Notes: generated by a model from the letters alone, not told the origin. DNA of 64,000 bases from Heracleum sosnowskyi (GCA_030848705.1 CM061236.1:140524574-140588573), one strand, 5' to 3'. Shown: positions 45,667-58,131, numbered from the stretch's first letter. Numbers and translations: made by a program.

Positions 45667-47614
45667 TTAGCAGCAGCTCATTGGACTGTCTGGGAAATTA
45701 AGAGCTGCAATTGCACTTTCAATCTTTGTCCTTAGCATATTTATCTCTTCCTCATCTGCCTGCAAACACATTTACATAATTTCATAAATTGGTTAAAACT
45801 TTTACCAGTTAACAAGGAGTACTACATGTTTTCAGAATTTGAATTTCGATTTTTAATTTTGTTTCAAATTTTAGACACATACTTGTTAAAGCTTATATTA
45901 AATCAATTAATTACCAGTCAAATAAAACATATGTATAAAATATAAATCATCTCTGACACACTTATATATCCCTCCTGCATATAAACTTCACTACTACTAT
46001 AGCCCAATAATACATGAACCCGATATGATATCATTAAGATAAAATATGATAATACATCATCTTATAACTTTATTTAAAGTTGATATCCTTTATTTCTACA
46101 GGCCCCTCTCCCTGACCCCGCTTGCCTAAAGCAAAACAAGTAGTAATTGACACTTATTATCATGAAGTACTTCTCAAACAAATACAAATTTTACCTATTA
46201 TTATTTGCACATATTGAAGGAACAAAAAGAATAATTTAACATTTATGTTTCTACTCCAACATAAAATTAAAAGAATCATTTATAATAAAAATTAATCTTT
46301 TCCGTAACTAAAATTGCGTGAAAAAATTAAATCAAAACGATTCTTATTATGTGACGGAATACCTCAATAAAGACCGTCTTCAAGAGGGTTTCGGGAAAAG
46401 AAGTGATGTTTGCTGTTATGACTTTGAGCTTCAACGACTCAAAAGCTTCACACAGCTTAACTATGGTGTCCCTTTGTTTACTACATGTAATGCTCACCAC
46501 AACTGTCTTTCCTCCCACATATGACACCCTTAGCTGCACCAAAACCAATTATATTAATCAGCTCAACTGATTAATTATATATCCCATGTCTAACCAGATC
46601 ATGATTGATTAGCTATCATGACCATCTTTTAATAGTGAAAGTTTTTCTGTCAATTTATTATTCTAACCTATACCTACCTCAATGACTTGGACAGGTGATG
46701 GTAATGACCTAGAATCTCCAGAATTATTGGAGATCAAGAGCTGCTGCTTATCAGTTCTCTTCTTCTTTGAGACAGTCAACGGTGTCATCGTATCAGCTGC
46801 TGCTTGATTGAATTCGTCGAAAGAGTTGGTTTTGTTGGAAGCCATGGACTCTAGCTGTGATATTTCACCTTGAATTCTTCTTTCTTGTTCTTGCAATTCT
46901 TGAATATAGCTTATTGCATCTTTTATAATTGATGCCTTATCCATCTAATATTCAAGCAATTAAACAAGTAACCACCATGTCACATTAAATTGATCTAAAG
47001 CAATACAATTAGGTTAAATGATTGGACAGTTATATATTCGTTCATCAAATAATTAATTAAAAATTAGTGGTGCGTTAATACATTTAGTTCAAGTGGGAAG
47101 ATGATGCCATTACTTAATTATATCCATGTAATTTTATATGTACATGTTGCCATATAGGTCTTTGAGAAACCAAACTTAACATAACCGGTTCGGAAATTAG
47201 GATATCGGAAGCACACAGACAGATGGATCAATTGGATGAGTACAAATATTGCTATATAGATAGGGAAAATGTGCATGTGTGTACCTTAGTAATGTTAGGG
47301 ACAACAGCACGGAGAGCATAGAGTCTATCGTTCAATTTCTTCCTTCTGTTTCTCTCAGAAACTATGTTCTTTGGTGCCGCCGAAGACTGAGCTCCATCTG
47401 GTGAACTTGAATCATAGTATGCTGATAGTGTCTCATCCAATACCAAACTGCATCATTAATTTACGGATAAGCAAATTGAAAGACTTAAAGAAATGGTGGA
47501 AATTAGCAAAATACCTATAAATAAATAAATGTAGGTGTCGTACCTGTCAAGCTCTTCAGTTTGATAATATCTATTGGTTTCCCAGTACAGGTTGTACTCA
47601 TCAAGGCTTTCCAT
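45667..47614 (-). CDS. bHLH35: bHLH transcription factor, bHLH35-like, copy 2 (254 aa, 5 exons)
   Basis: Intact tandem duplicate of the gene at 17743-20128. Exons: 47614-47544, 47447-47285, 46944-46678, 46533-46363, 45759-45667, with exon phases identical to copy 1 (765 nt with stop). It has the same YWETNRYYQTEELD N-terminus, basic region NIVSERNRRKKL (Asn in place of the usual His), helix 2 MDKASIIKDAISYIQELQEQE and C-terminal ACT-like domain ending ADEEEINMLRTKIESAIAAL. It is two residues shorter than copy 1, with one codon deleted in exon 2 and one in exon 3. Introns have diverged freely while the protein is well conserved, suggesting both copies are or were functional. The upstream region has a GA repeat (about 47634-47650), a conserved G-box and a foldback element. 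Confidence 0.9.
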
Positions 47615-47838
47615 ATCTCAGGCTCAGCTGTGTGAGAGAGAGAGAGAGAGTTAAAAGTGTAAATCTCTGGTATATGATTTGTGTTGATATACAACAGATT
47701 ATATAATATGCTTTCTTGAGGGTGTAAGTAGAGAATATTGCTTATCTCCCTTTATCTCTTTTCTTCGAAAAGGGCAAAGTGAGGACTGAAGAGGGTCTCA
47801 CCATGATTTATTGATTTTATATAGAGAATCCTATACAG

Positions 47839-47844
47839 CACGTG
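47839..47844. promoter_or_regulatory. G-box upstream of bHLH copy 2
   Basis: CACGTG 225 bases before the ATG, in the stretch shared with copy 1 (next shared block GGTGATCTCAACCGTACA). Confidence 0.55.
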
Positions 47845-47974
47845 AATTTTTTTATCCTAATCTAAACTCGGTCGAAAGATAGGGTGATCTCAACCGTACA
47901 ATCAAATGATGCAAGTCTTGTGGATCTAGTTTCGTTGTCCACTCCAAGTCTTGCCTATGATTATGAATTATTAA

Positions 47975-48541
47975 TGGGAAAATAAATTCTTTCGTCCTTA
48001 AATTATATGCTGTTTTTGGTTTAGGTCCTTGAACTATACGAAAAAATATTACGGTACCTAAACTTTCAAATTTTCTGATTCTCGTACTTCTGTCCAAAAA
48101 CGCTGACGTGGCAATTACCTAGAAAATCGAAAATTCTCGGAATGTAGTGAAATTTTGATATGTTAATTTACTACTGCTTACAAAAACTGGTGTGGTGAAA
48201 ATTTTCAATTTCGAGTTCACTAACGTCTAGAAATCTGCACTTTAATTTCAAGAACACGAATTTTTTTTACTAAAATCTGCAGATTTCCATATGTTAGTGA
48301 ACTCGAAATCGAAAACTTTCACCACCGATGTTCTTGTAATCATTCGTAGATTAACATGCCAAAATTTCACTACATTCTGAGAATTTTCGATTTTCTAGGT
48401 AATTGTCACGTCAGCGTTTTTGGACGGAAGGACGAGAATCAGAAAATTTGAAAGTTTGGTACCATAATATTTTTTCGTATAGTTCAAGGACCTAAACCAA
48501 AAACAGCATATAGTTTAAGGATGAAAGAATTTATTTTCCCA
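47975..48541. mobile_element. Foldback element, 567 bp, nearly perfect inverted repeat
   Basis: The two halves (47975 to about 48245 and 48262 to 48541) are inverse complements almost end to end, with outer ends TGGGAAAATAAATTC and GAATTTATTTTCCCA. It is flanked by a 7-bp duplication TTATTAA (47968-47974 and 48542-48548). Non-coding. The centre is a short spacer around 48246-48261. It lies about 360 bases upstream of the bHLH copy 2 start. The superfamily is unclear; foldback or Mutator-type MITE is possible. Confidence 0.88.
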
Positions 48542-48790
48542 TTATTAATAGGGGTGTATATGGGTTGACAAAATCAACCAACCCGATTCAAATTGATTTT
48601 ATTTTTGGCCTATTTAAATTGAAAAATTATAATCCGTATAAGATTAGATTAAAACGACTTTAATCCAATTATAATCCGTATAAGATTAGGTTTAGGCATC
48701 CAATCTGAAAATAGTTTAGCAAATACATTTATAACATGCTCGTGCAATTGCTATATGAAAGTCTGTTATTAACTTTGTAAATATTACTAA

Positions 48791-49216
48791 GTGTGTGTTT
48801 GTGGTATTACAAAAAGTTGACTTATACCTTAAAATGAGTAAATGTTTTATAAGTGATAAGTTGATGGATTCTTATAAGTTATATATGTGTTTGGATAAAT
48901 TTACTTATAAGTTAGTTAAGAATTTGCTAAATTAAATTTGAAAAAATAATTATTAAATACAATGATTTCAACATTTGCATTTTAAATTAAAAAAATGTTT
49001 AAAAACACAAAGGTAAAAATACAAAGTATTAAAAAATATAAAGAAATCAAAGAATATGTTGATAAGTTAAGTAAAATGTTGATGATTTCTAACATTCAAC
49101 TTATCAATTTATAAGTTATAAGTTATCAAATAAGCTGAGTACACAAACATCGCTCATAAATTTTTATGGGTTTATAAATCATAAGCCAACTTATTCTCTC
49201 GTAGCCAAACATGCCC
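48791..49216. mobile_element. Tourist/PIF-Harbinger-like MITE
   Basis: Ends GTGTGTGTTTG and (inverse) GGGCATGTTTGG, with shared sub-terminal AAGTTG(A/G)CTTAT. TAA is duplicated at both sides (48788-48790 and 49217-49219). 426 bp, non-coding, rich in ACTTATAAGTTA. A 3-bp TAA/TTA duplication fits the Harbinger group. Confidence 0.65.
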
Positions 49217-49393
49217 TAAGTCTAATGTCAAGTAGCGTATGTGAAACTGAAAACGAATTCATATGTTAAATTTTCTTGTTCTGCAACTTCTTTCAAATAT
49301 AAAAATAGACCATATCTGATGTTTACTTGTAACCACATTTTAGTTAACTGTGTTGACATTCAGCATAGTATTAACATTGTTATAAACATAAGG

Positions 49394-49606
49394 TCCTGCT
49401 CCCGAGTTTTTTAATGAGAAAGAAGTAAGTGGTGAGAGAGTAAAGTACTTGCATCGGATGAAAGTTTTGGAATGAAAGGGAGCTTAATTTGTATTTATTT
49501 TCACTTACTTGTTTTTCTATTTAAAACTCAGGAACACGAGTGAAAATGAAATTATTTTACTTAACTTTCACTTACTTCCTTTCCTATTTAAAACTCGGGA
49601 GCAAGG
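49394..49606. mobile_element. Short MITE with TGCTCCCGAGTTTT ends
   Basis: Left end CCTGCTCCCGAGTTTT and the inverse of the right end CCTTGCTCCCGAGTTTT match, and similarity continues through GAAAG.AAGTAAGTG. An internal partial copy of the end lies near 49500-49540. The target duplication is not clear. Confidence 0.6.
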
Positions 49607-49993
49607 GTAAATCAAGTTGATAAAAAGATCATTTCACGTTATCATAACATAAGTGCAATTTTCTCCTTTTTTTTTTGTTGCTAAATTGCAATTTTCTCCT
49701 TTTATATATTCTTTTTTGTATTTTTAAATTTTTTTAATAATCCGTACAAACCAACTTGAACCGAAGTATTATAAATGGAATTGGGTTATAAATTAATTTT
49801 TATTAATTTGGATTAAATTATTTTAAAATCGATTAACTTAAATCGAATTGATAAAATATTTCACCCCACCCCACCCCATAAATACGATTATGACTATTCC
49901 TTGTACGGGCAAAAGTTGGAGTGTACTCCAAATGGTGTATTGGAATACTATATATTTTATGCATTAACTATCAAGCGAGTCTATTATATCTAA

Positions 49994-51003
49994 CTATATT
50001 TATAATCCGTGCGAGAGGCACGGGTTTATTTTGGAATATTTTATAATTTGTCATTAATTTTGGTATATTTGTTTATAATATATTCGTGTTGATGATTTAA
50101 TGACTGCGATATTTGAAAATTTAAGTTAACAATAATTATTATAAAGTTAACATTATTCTTTTTTATTATATTTTATTCGTTTAATCGGAAGTCCGTGTGA
50201 TACATGTCCATGATTTGGATGTAAATACCTTTTTTCAATTTTTGAGTAAGTAAGTAATTGATGTTTATTTACCGCATAATTTGTTATTTAAAAAACTCGA
50301 TATGATTTTTCATACATATTGTTAATTAGTGTTGATGGTTTGATGACTGAGATATTTGAAAATTGAAGTTAGCAATAGTTGTTGTAAAGTTAGTATTCCT
50401 CTTTTTCATTGTTCATTGTATTGTGTTCGTTCAACTGTAAGTTCGTGTGATACATATCTATGATTTGGATGTGAAGAGTTGGATGTAAAGAGAGTATTGT
50501 CGATTTTTGAGTAAGTAAGTATTTGATGTTTCTTTACTGCATAATTTGTTTTCAAAAATTCGATATGATTTTACATATGTATTCTTAATTAGTTAACAAT
50601 GAATAACTCTCACGCAAATCACTTCGATCAAAACGAAGATAACATGAAATCATGTCACATTACCAACCATTTGATATTATAAAATCATGTTATGTATATA
50701 TTTATTCCAAAATCTTTAATTTTTTAAAATTATATTCTATTACTTTTTAAATAATATGTATCATTTAAAATAACATGTATAAAAATAATAAGTATTAATT
50801 ATAAAACAATTAATATACTTTAACGAAGATGAGTAATTAATGTGCAAATGTATTAATATGTAACAATAGTAGACAATTAATATGAAATAATTAAGGAAGG
50901 GGTAATAACGTCATTTTCTGATTTAGAGACTATAATTTTCATTTCACTGTGATTTTTTTTCTCTCACACAACCCCCAATTTGTTCTATTATATATATAAT
51001 AGA
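49994..51003 (-). mobile_element. Non-autonomous Helitron, minus strand
   Basis: On the minus strand it starts TCTATTATATATATAATAG at 51003, preceded by A. It ends with a hairpin CCGTGCCTCTCGCACGG (about 50009-50025) and ATTATAAATATAG at 49994, followed by T. The last four bases are ATAG rather than CTAG, one change from the rule. Its body is mostly a ~250-bp tandem duplication. No coding capacity. Confidence 0.6.
50085..50600. repeat. Two tandem ~250-bp units inside the Helitron
   Basis: 50085-50335 and 50330-50600 share GTTGATG.TTTAATGACTG.GATATTTGAAAATT at the start, CGTGTGATACAT.TC.ATGATTTGGATGT in the middle and GAGTAAGTAAGTA.TTGATGTTT near the end. Confidence 0.75.
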
Positions 51004-51079
51004 TGACGGTAAATATTGATATGTTAAAAATTATGTGATGTGGCATCTATGTGATAATTAGATAACATCTATTATTAAC

Positions 51080-52209
51080 TGATGTGTAAAAATAATGTAA
51101 ACTGCAAGCGCACAGTATTTAGTTGTAGCAATCACATATCGATCCACAGAGACTATGAATTTTCAAAACCCTAACAATTAACTCAGGCGAACTAGACAAT
51201 AAGATTTGCGATGAGATTTGTTTAACCTAATTAACAATTAAAATCGATTAAGGAAAACCTAGGAATCCGAATCCATTAATCAATCACAATTAATATCAAC
51301 TCGCCCTAAAATCAATTCTCTTTCCTTCACAAATAAGATATATCAATTAACGAGACAAGCATATACTATGAAACTTGTTATCTAACGATAACCTATCAAA
51401 ACTTCATGGAGCAAGCATAGGCTATGAAAAATAAATCCGGTAACAATAATATATCAAAATCACTTTGTCAATTGACCAATTAAGCACCAAGAAAAATCAT
51501 GAGAACCAATTAATATGAACGAGAAGATATAAAAAATAATTAAATTAACTTCATCTTCATCCTAGGGCAAAAGAATTAGCTAGACATAATAACTGAATTA
51601 ATTAAACTAATAAAAGATGAAGACATGAATGAAAAAAGCTAAGTTATAAACTAAATATGCGAACTAGTAACATGGGGTGACAAGTTAAATATAAAACAAA
51701 ACTTAAACAACTTAAAGATGGTGTGCGTGTGTGAAGGCAGGAAGTGGCCAGGAAACAAAAACAATTAACTAATATATCAAGTAAACAACGTGAATAGAGA
51801 CTGAATCTAAAAACAAGAAATCAATGAATTAAAAATCAGTAAAACAGAGTATAGCCCAAGAGAGTAAACAAATAAACAAAGAGCTAAACAAAATTCTAGG
51901 TGTGTCAAATACAAGAGGGGAGATCTATATATATAGGAAACATAATGGGTTTGGGCTCTTTGACTACAAATCGGATTCTAGAAATATTTCCTCAATTCCT
52001 TTTTCTTCTCCGATAAGTTTTCCAATTTTTCTCCAATTTCCTTTTGACTTCAAGTATTTCCATCTCCTTGCCTTTTTCACCTTTTTTTGCTTGAAATATG
52101 ATTTTATTTATTTACCTACAAAACAAAAGAAAACAATTTATTAAATAATAAAATTACGAAAACAGACATAAAATAGGTATTAAAAATGTATTAAATTATG
52201 GACCTATCA
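51080..52209 (-). repeat. 3' LTR of the gag-protease gypsy element
   Basis: TGATGTGTAAAAATAATG to TTATGGACCTATCA on the plus strand, 1,130 bp. Confidence 0.95.
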
Positions 52210-52223
52210 AATGCCCCCATACT
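52210..52223 (-). other. Polypurine tract of the gypsy element
   Basis: Minus strand AGTATGGGGGCATT directly before the 3' LTR. Confidence 0.85.
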
Positions 52224-54098
52224 TATCTTTTGTTCGTCCTTGAGAAAAACTAATATAATATGAACTACTATCTAATAGATAATACCACTTCCGTAGGTGA
52301 TCACGGTTGCATTTGGCATATGCAACAAGCCCTTTAAACCCCTAGGCAACCCTAGAGGACGAGTGAGGTCTCGTGAGGGTTTATAGTGAATGTACCCACA
52401 AAATCCATCTAGCTCATGTAAAAGATCGCATGACAATGCAACGCCACACATACAAGTCCTCTCATGCTACATCAACTTAAGAATCAAAAATGACTTTGCA
52501 ATGTCTTGTCGTGGAATATGCAAGGATTCACATAGTCTACTCAAAGAAATATGCATAAGTGCTCAAAACTCCATGTCAAGTGTAAGAATAAGTTGGTAAT
52601 CATGATAAGCCCACAAGAGTACACCTTTGAGTCAAAACTTGGAATCTCATATGCAAAAACAAGCAATAACTCACCTTTCACTCACAAAAGAATATTCACT
52701 CAAGAACAAGGGTAAGTGTATCACTATATTCCAACTAAATCATAAGCATGCTTGACAATTGGTATCAATCTAACTTTAACACAACATACATCAATGATGA
52801 TAATCAAAAGGTCTTTATTTGGGTTGTAACGTGGCTAGGGACAAGGTATGTCAAGTAAGGCCAAAGAAGGTGAAGTGTCAAAAGCTAGTAGGCACCATAA
52901 TAAATCATACACATCACCAAACATCCTCCCCACACATGAATTTTCTGATTTTCTTCCAACAAAAGGCTTGATTAGTCGAATGAAGAAGGATCACACAAAC
53001 ATAAGTATGCTCTCATAATATATATTTTTTTTCTTTTTTTTTCATCTTTTTTTTTTCTTTTTTTTTTCGAGAGCTAAGAGATAGATATAAGTAACCACAA
53101 TCCTCCTTCAAAAATTTCTTGAACAACGACTATTAAGTAAGCAATCAAACCAAATATTTCCTCAAAAGTAATGAATAAAAGTAAACCCATCACACACACC
53201 TTATTACTCCCTCAAGTTCCTACTAGCCATTGAAAATTTGGGATCAAGCATAAGTAAGGCTAAACAAGAAAAAGGTCTAGGGAAAGTAATGTGGTTTGTT
53301 ACCGAAAAAAATAGGATTAAGCTCAAGAGGGTAACTAATTGATCATATAGAAATGGTGTGGTAATTTGGAAAATATAGGTTATTCCTAAATGCCTTTATC
53401 ATCTTATCATCAAATAATGTCATGAATTCAAGAAAGGTCTCAAACAAGTGCTAGCAATGCAAACAACATGTGGACACTCAAGCAAACGAATATAAAATGC
53501 AAAAGATATGCATATAGGCTCAAAAACTCACTTGGTGGTAAAAAACATAATCAATCCCAAGTAAAAATCTCTTCAATGCACCAACTTGTACTCAAAGCAT
53601 GAAAACCAAATCATCTTGCAAATATTCATGTCCTTCTAATTACTTGCAACATTCAGTAAGTCTACTAGTTTCACCTTGCTAGTGTATGTGTGTGAACAAG
53701 AACTTAGCAAATCACTTCTTAATCAAAAGTATCAGAAATACAAGATTACTATAGCATGTAAGGGTGCATCAAGCCACAAGCAATCATTTTACAAGGCTAG
53801 AATTCTACAATTTACAAGACTCAAATTCTTTTTGGGATTTTTTCATTTTTCCATTTTTTTGGATTTTTTTTGTTTTTTTTTATAATACTACTAAACCCCT
53901 CCCCCATACCTCAATCATGCATTGTCCTCAATGTATGCAAATGAGAGAAAAATGACAAAGTAAAAGGACAAGAATACCTGATAAGGGAATGATGGAGGAA
54001 TATAACAATACCTATAACAAACAGACAAACACACACACACACTCACTCACTCTCCCATACCTACACTTGACCATGGGAGACACTTACAAAAACGCTTA
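52224..54098 (-). other. Non-coding 3' internal region of the gypsy element
   Basis: About 1.9 kb between the protease ORF and the 3' LTR, where RT, RNase H and integrase would be in a full element. No ORF fits those proteins. Long T tracts lie at 53022-53068 and 53840-53880 and a CA/CT tract at 54030-54055. A second polypurine-like stretch (complement of CTCCCCCATACC) is near 53898. Confidence 0.7.
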
Positions 54099-57000
54099 TT
54101 AACCAATACCAGATCGAGGAAAAACTACCTTCGTAACAAAATCATCAAGCATGTGAAACTCACCCACAAAGACAACATTATCCACTGGAGAAAGAAGATC
54201 TTGAACCAGAATAAAACTCATACCACTAACATCATTCATAGACCAAGTAGATGCTTCTTTATGTTGTTTAAGTAGATTAATAACTTGAAATTTTTGGTCA
54301 TGAACTATGTCACTAGAGATAACAACATGATGAGTTTCATTATTAACTACTAAAGACTGATCAAGAGTGGAAAAAGATGGATTAAAATCAAGTGGGGGTG
54401 GCTCACCAACAGAAGACTTAACAAATTTATGAAGTTCTTTAGTACTCTCATACTCCAACAAAATATCTTTCTCAAGAAAAGACACAATTGCACTATCCTC
54501 AAGAATGAATGGAAGAGACTCAGAAGGACCTAGAAACATATACTTGAGAGTTTCTGGAAGAGGTTTAAGTTCTAATTCCGGTGGACTTGTCTCAACTGAT
54601 TTATTAGCTTCATAAAGTGGCAAAATAAAAGGTTCTAACTCTCGATTGGAACTAGGAATAGTGGACTCTAACATTTCATTAACCTCATTTTTATGACCAG
54701 TATCATCCCAATCTTGACCAAAGTAGTTTTGACAAAAGTTAAGAACATCATCAACATTCATGATTTCATTATCAACTAACTCATCAATCATGTTAATTTC
54801 TATGGGTTGGTCAAAAAGCTCATTGGGTTGATTTCCTACATTGAAAATGTTGAGATCAATTTGCATGTTTCCAAATGCGAGTTTCATTAATCCATTCCTA
54901 CAGTTAATCAAAGCATTAGAGGTGGCAAGAGAAGGTCTTCCTAGAATGATGGGAATTTGATTTTTGAGATTTTGGATAGGTTCGGTTTCTAGAACAATGA
55001 AATCGACGGGGAAGACAAAATCACCAACCTTAATCAACACATCTTCCACAATACTCTTAGGAATTTTGACAAAACGGTCAGCTAACTAAAGAGTGATAGT
55101 AGTCTCTTTAAGTTCACCTAAACCCAAGTCTTGATAGACATATAATGGAAGAAGATTCACACTAGCTCCTAGATCGAGTAAAGCTTTATCAATGAAAGTA
55201 TTACCAATGACATAAGAAATGGTAGGACAACCAGGATCCTTATACTTCAAAGGGATTTGATTTGACAAGATAGAGCTAACATTAGATGTTAGGAAAGCTT
55301 TCTTAGGAACATGAGTGGTTCTTTTATGAGTACACAAATCTTTTAGACACTTAGCATAAGAGGGAACTTGTTGAATTGCATCTAAAAGAGGAATGTTAAT
55401 CTTGACTTGCTTGAAGACTTCCAAAATCTTATCTAATTGAGCAGAATGTTTGTTTGAAGTAAGTCTGTGAGGAAACAGAGCTTTTGGCTTAAAGACTTTT
55501 TCAATAGACACATCAGATTGGGGTTTTGAAGGTGGTTCATCGGAGGGTGATGACTCGCTAGATTCAACTTCTTCAGGACTCTTGGGATTGGAAGATTGTT
55601 TAAGACTAGGATTCAAAAGTAACGGATTTGGTTCAGATGTAAGCTTATCTTCTTCTTGAGTATTGACAGCAGCATGATTATTGAGTGGATTACCAGACCT
55701 TAGAGAGATAACAGAATTCACATTTTCATGAGACTTTTGATTTGGATGAAATTTGGGATTAGGCTCAGGTTGACTAGGAAATCGATTTTTCTCTCTCTCT
55801 CTCTCTCTCACTGATGGTGTTTGCCAATTGACTGACTTGGACCTCTAGCTTAGATATGGCTTGAGCATTGGAATTTAGCAATTGTCTATCTTGGGTCATA
55901 GTGTTCATGAAATTTTGTTGAGATTTGAGCAATGCCTCTAAACTCTTTTCAATGGAAGTAAATCTTTTGTCAGATTCTGTAAAACCAGGAGGATTCAAAG
56001 GAACTGAGTTTTGATATTGACCGAGATTTTGTGGAGGATATGAGTTAGGATTTTGAGTTGGGTATGGACCAGGATTGGGCTTTTGAAAAACAGGTTGAGA
56101 ATTTTGGTTATACTGATTGTATTGACCTTGGTTCCATGAGAAATTTGGATGATTTTTCCAACCAGGATTGTATGTGGATGAATAGGGATCATTCCTAACT
56201 CTGGATTGAAACATGGCATTGGCTTGTTCAATTTCAGGACAATTTTCTATCAAATGAGTAGGAGAATTACAGTTTGCACACAGAAATACTTGTGAGGACA
56301 CCTTGTTGGTTTCTAAGGCTTCTAGACGTCTAGTGAGAGTAGCCATCTTAGCTTCAGTTGTAATAGAATTACCAACTACGTGTACGCCCTTAGATTTTTC
56401 AGTTTCCTAACTGGGTTCCCTAGTTGACTCCCACAACATTGTTCTTTCAGCTAACTCTTCAAAAAATTGACAAGCTTCTTCATCAGTTTTATCCATAAAC
56501 CTACCATTACACATAGACTCTAACAAGGCAGTGGTTTGACTATCTAAGGTTTCATAGAGAATTTTACAAAGTCTCCATTTTTCTATACCATGTTGAGGAC
56601 ACTTAGACAACAACTTTTGAAATCTATCAAAATATTTCCAAAAAGGCTCATTTCGATGTTGTTGAAATTGGTTGATTTCATTCCTAAGCTTGTTAGCCTT
56701 ATGATTGGGAAAATATTTTTTAAGAAATATAGCAACAAATCCCTCCCATTTGGAAATAGAATTAACGGGTAGACTATACAACCACTATTTAGCATCTTCT
56801 TTTAAAGCAAAGTTAATGAGTCTAAGCCTAATAGAATCCTCACTTAGTTGTTGAAGTTTTTGTAAAGCACACACTTCCTCAAATTCTCGAATGAAAAGAT
56901 ATGAATCCTCTCCCTCTACCCCAGCAAACCTAGGTAACATGCTAATGTTATGATGTTTGATTTCAAAATTGTTTGCGGTTACTGCTGGTAGCACTATGCA

Positions 57001-57231
57001 TGAGGGTTGAACGGTACGGGAGGGGTAACAACGTTCTTTAAGTGAAACAGCCATGACGGTTGTTGGAACTTCTACTTCTTTTGACTCAATTTTAGTGGGT
57101 GAAGAGAAATCGAGTTGTCTTGCTACTCCAGGTAGTGAAATGTCGGATTGTCTCACTAATCTAGATGTATTATCTCGAACCCAAATACATTGCATACAAG
57201 AGAAGCAATCAACTAAGCACGTAGCAGACAA
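54099..57231 (-). pseudogene. Athila-like gag-protease polyprotein with three stops and one frameshift
   Basis: Gag core is at 57231-56407 (SMLPRFAGVEGEDSYLFIREFE, then WEGFVAIFLKKYFPNHKANKL), the retrotransposon gag fold. Zinc knuckle CANCNSPTHLIENC lies near 56285-56245. A Gln/Asn/Pro-rich linker follows. Protease has ALLDLGASVNLLPLYVYQDLG (near 55165) and PIILGRPSLATSNALINC. The frame is broken by TAG at 56785-56787, TAG at 56407-56409, a GA-microsatellite frameshift near 55793-55812, and TAG at 55086-55088. The product ends at 54099 with KFQVINLLKQHKEASTWSM, the usual segment just before RT, then an unrelated short tail. It would supply capsid and processing activity only. Confidence 0.88.
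55793..55812 (-). repeat. GA microsatellite inside the gypsy gag coding region
   Basis: Minus strand (GA)n codes a run of Ser-Glu-Arg-Glu-Arg. The gag frame enters it and the protease frame leaves it in a different phase, so its length sets whether gag and protease are joined. Confidence 0.85.
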
Positions 57232-58107
57232 GAGCTATAAGTAAACACCCAAGAAGATGGAAAATCAAAAGAAAAATCTATCTTATCCTAAAAACAATCT
57301 AGACCTTGATCCTAACAATAAGATACTACTAAAAGTAACAGCTCAAAAAACATTCGTCGTGACTGGCCAGGCAGGAGGAAGCATTGCCAAGAGGCTAACC
57401 ACCATTCTAGACACCAGTCTAAAGGCCAGGTAAGATTTCGCTAGCCTAGACACCACCGAAAAATACTTAGTGATTTGTTCCTCCTAGATTCTCTTCCTAG
57501 TTGAGCGTGAAATCCTAGGGGCTAACGTCTAATTAATTTTATTAAGGAAATGGAATGCAAGATGAATGAATTAGTGATTTGTGGGCCAAGGAAAGGGTGA
57601 TGAAATCCCTCACCTTATCTTAAAATTGGGTGGCGCCCTTAAGATTGATTAGATGATGCAACACACAAAGAACGAGAAATAAACACTTATGGATGCACTA
57701 CACTACGTGTTCTATTCTAAATTGTACGTACCTCTTTCCTCCAGCAATCACCACAATCGTATAAGATGGAAAGCGATAAAGACAATAAAGAAATCTAGAT
57801 GATGTGCTCCTATGTGAGAGAATGAATGATGTAACAAATTGGTTTTTAACAAATAACTAACTAATATTTTTGTATTTTTCAAATATTTAATTTTTTTGTG
57901 TTTTTCAATAATGGTGGAAAGAGAACATAGAGATGTGATACGGAATACCGAAAAGTGCTTCCAAAAATTTCACAAGAGACGACGAGGCCTTCTAGCAATC
58001 TTCTTGTCCAAGCTTTCCTCCGCTTCACTATTCCCTAAAAAATAACCAATGCAGAACAAGAAACTAATCCAAAGAATTAAAAATCAAGGAGTGAAAATTA
58101 CCAATAA
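57232..58107 (-). other. Leader of the gypsy element
   Basis: Untranslated region between the primer site and gag, about 0.9 kb. I see no ORF of note; packaging signals would be expected here but cannot be recognised. Confidence 0.6.
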
Positions 58108-58125
58108 TCCCCAGCAGCGGCGCCA
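58108..58125 (-). other. Primer-binding site, tRNA-Asp type
   Basis: Minus strand TGGCGCCGCTGCTGGGGA lies six bases inside the 5' LTR. It differs by two bases from the usual TGGCGCCGTTGCCGGGGA of Athila-type elements. Confidence 0.85.
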
Positions 58126-58131
58126 AAAACT

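Noticed and set aside
53022..53068. T-rich tract as a terminator
   Set aside because: It lies in the non-coding interior of an LTR element on AT-rich DNA; poly-T alone is not evidence in a plant genome.
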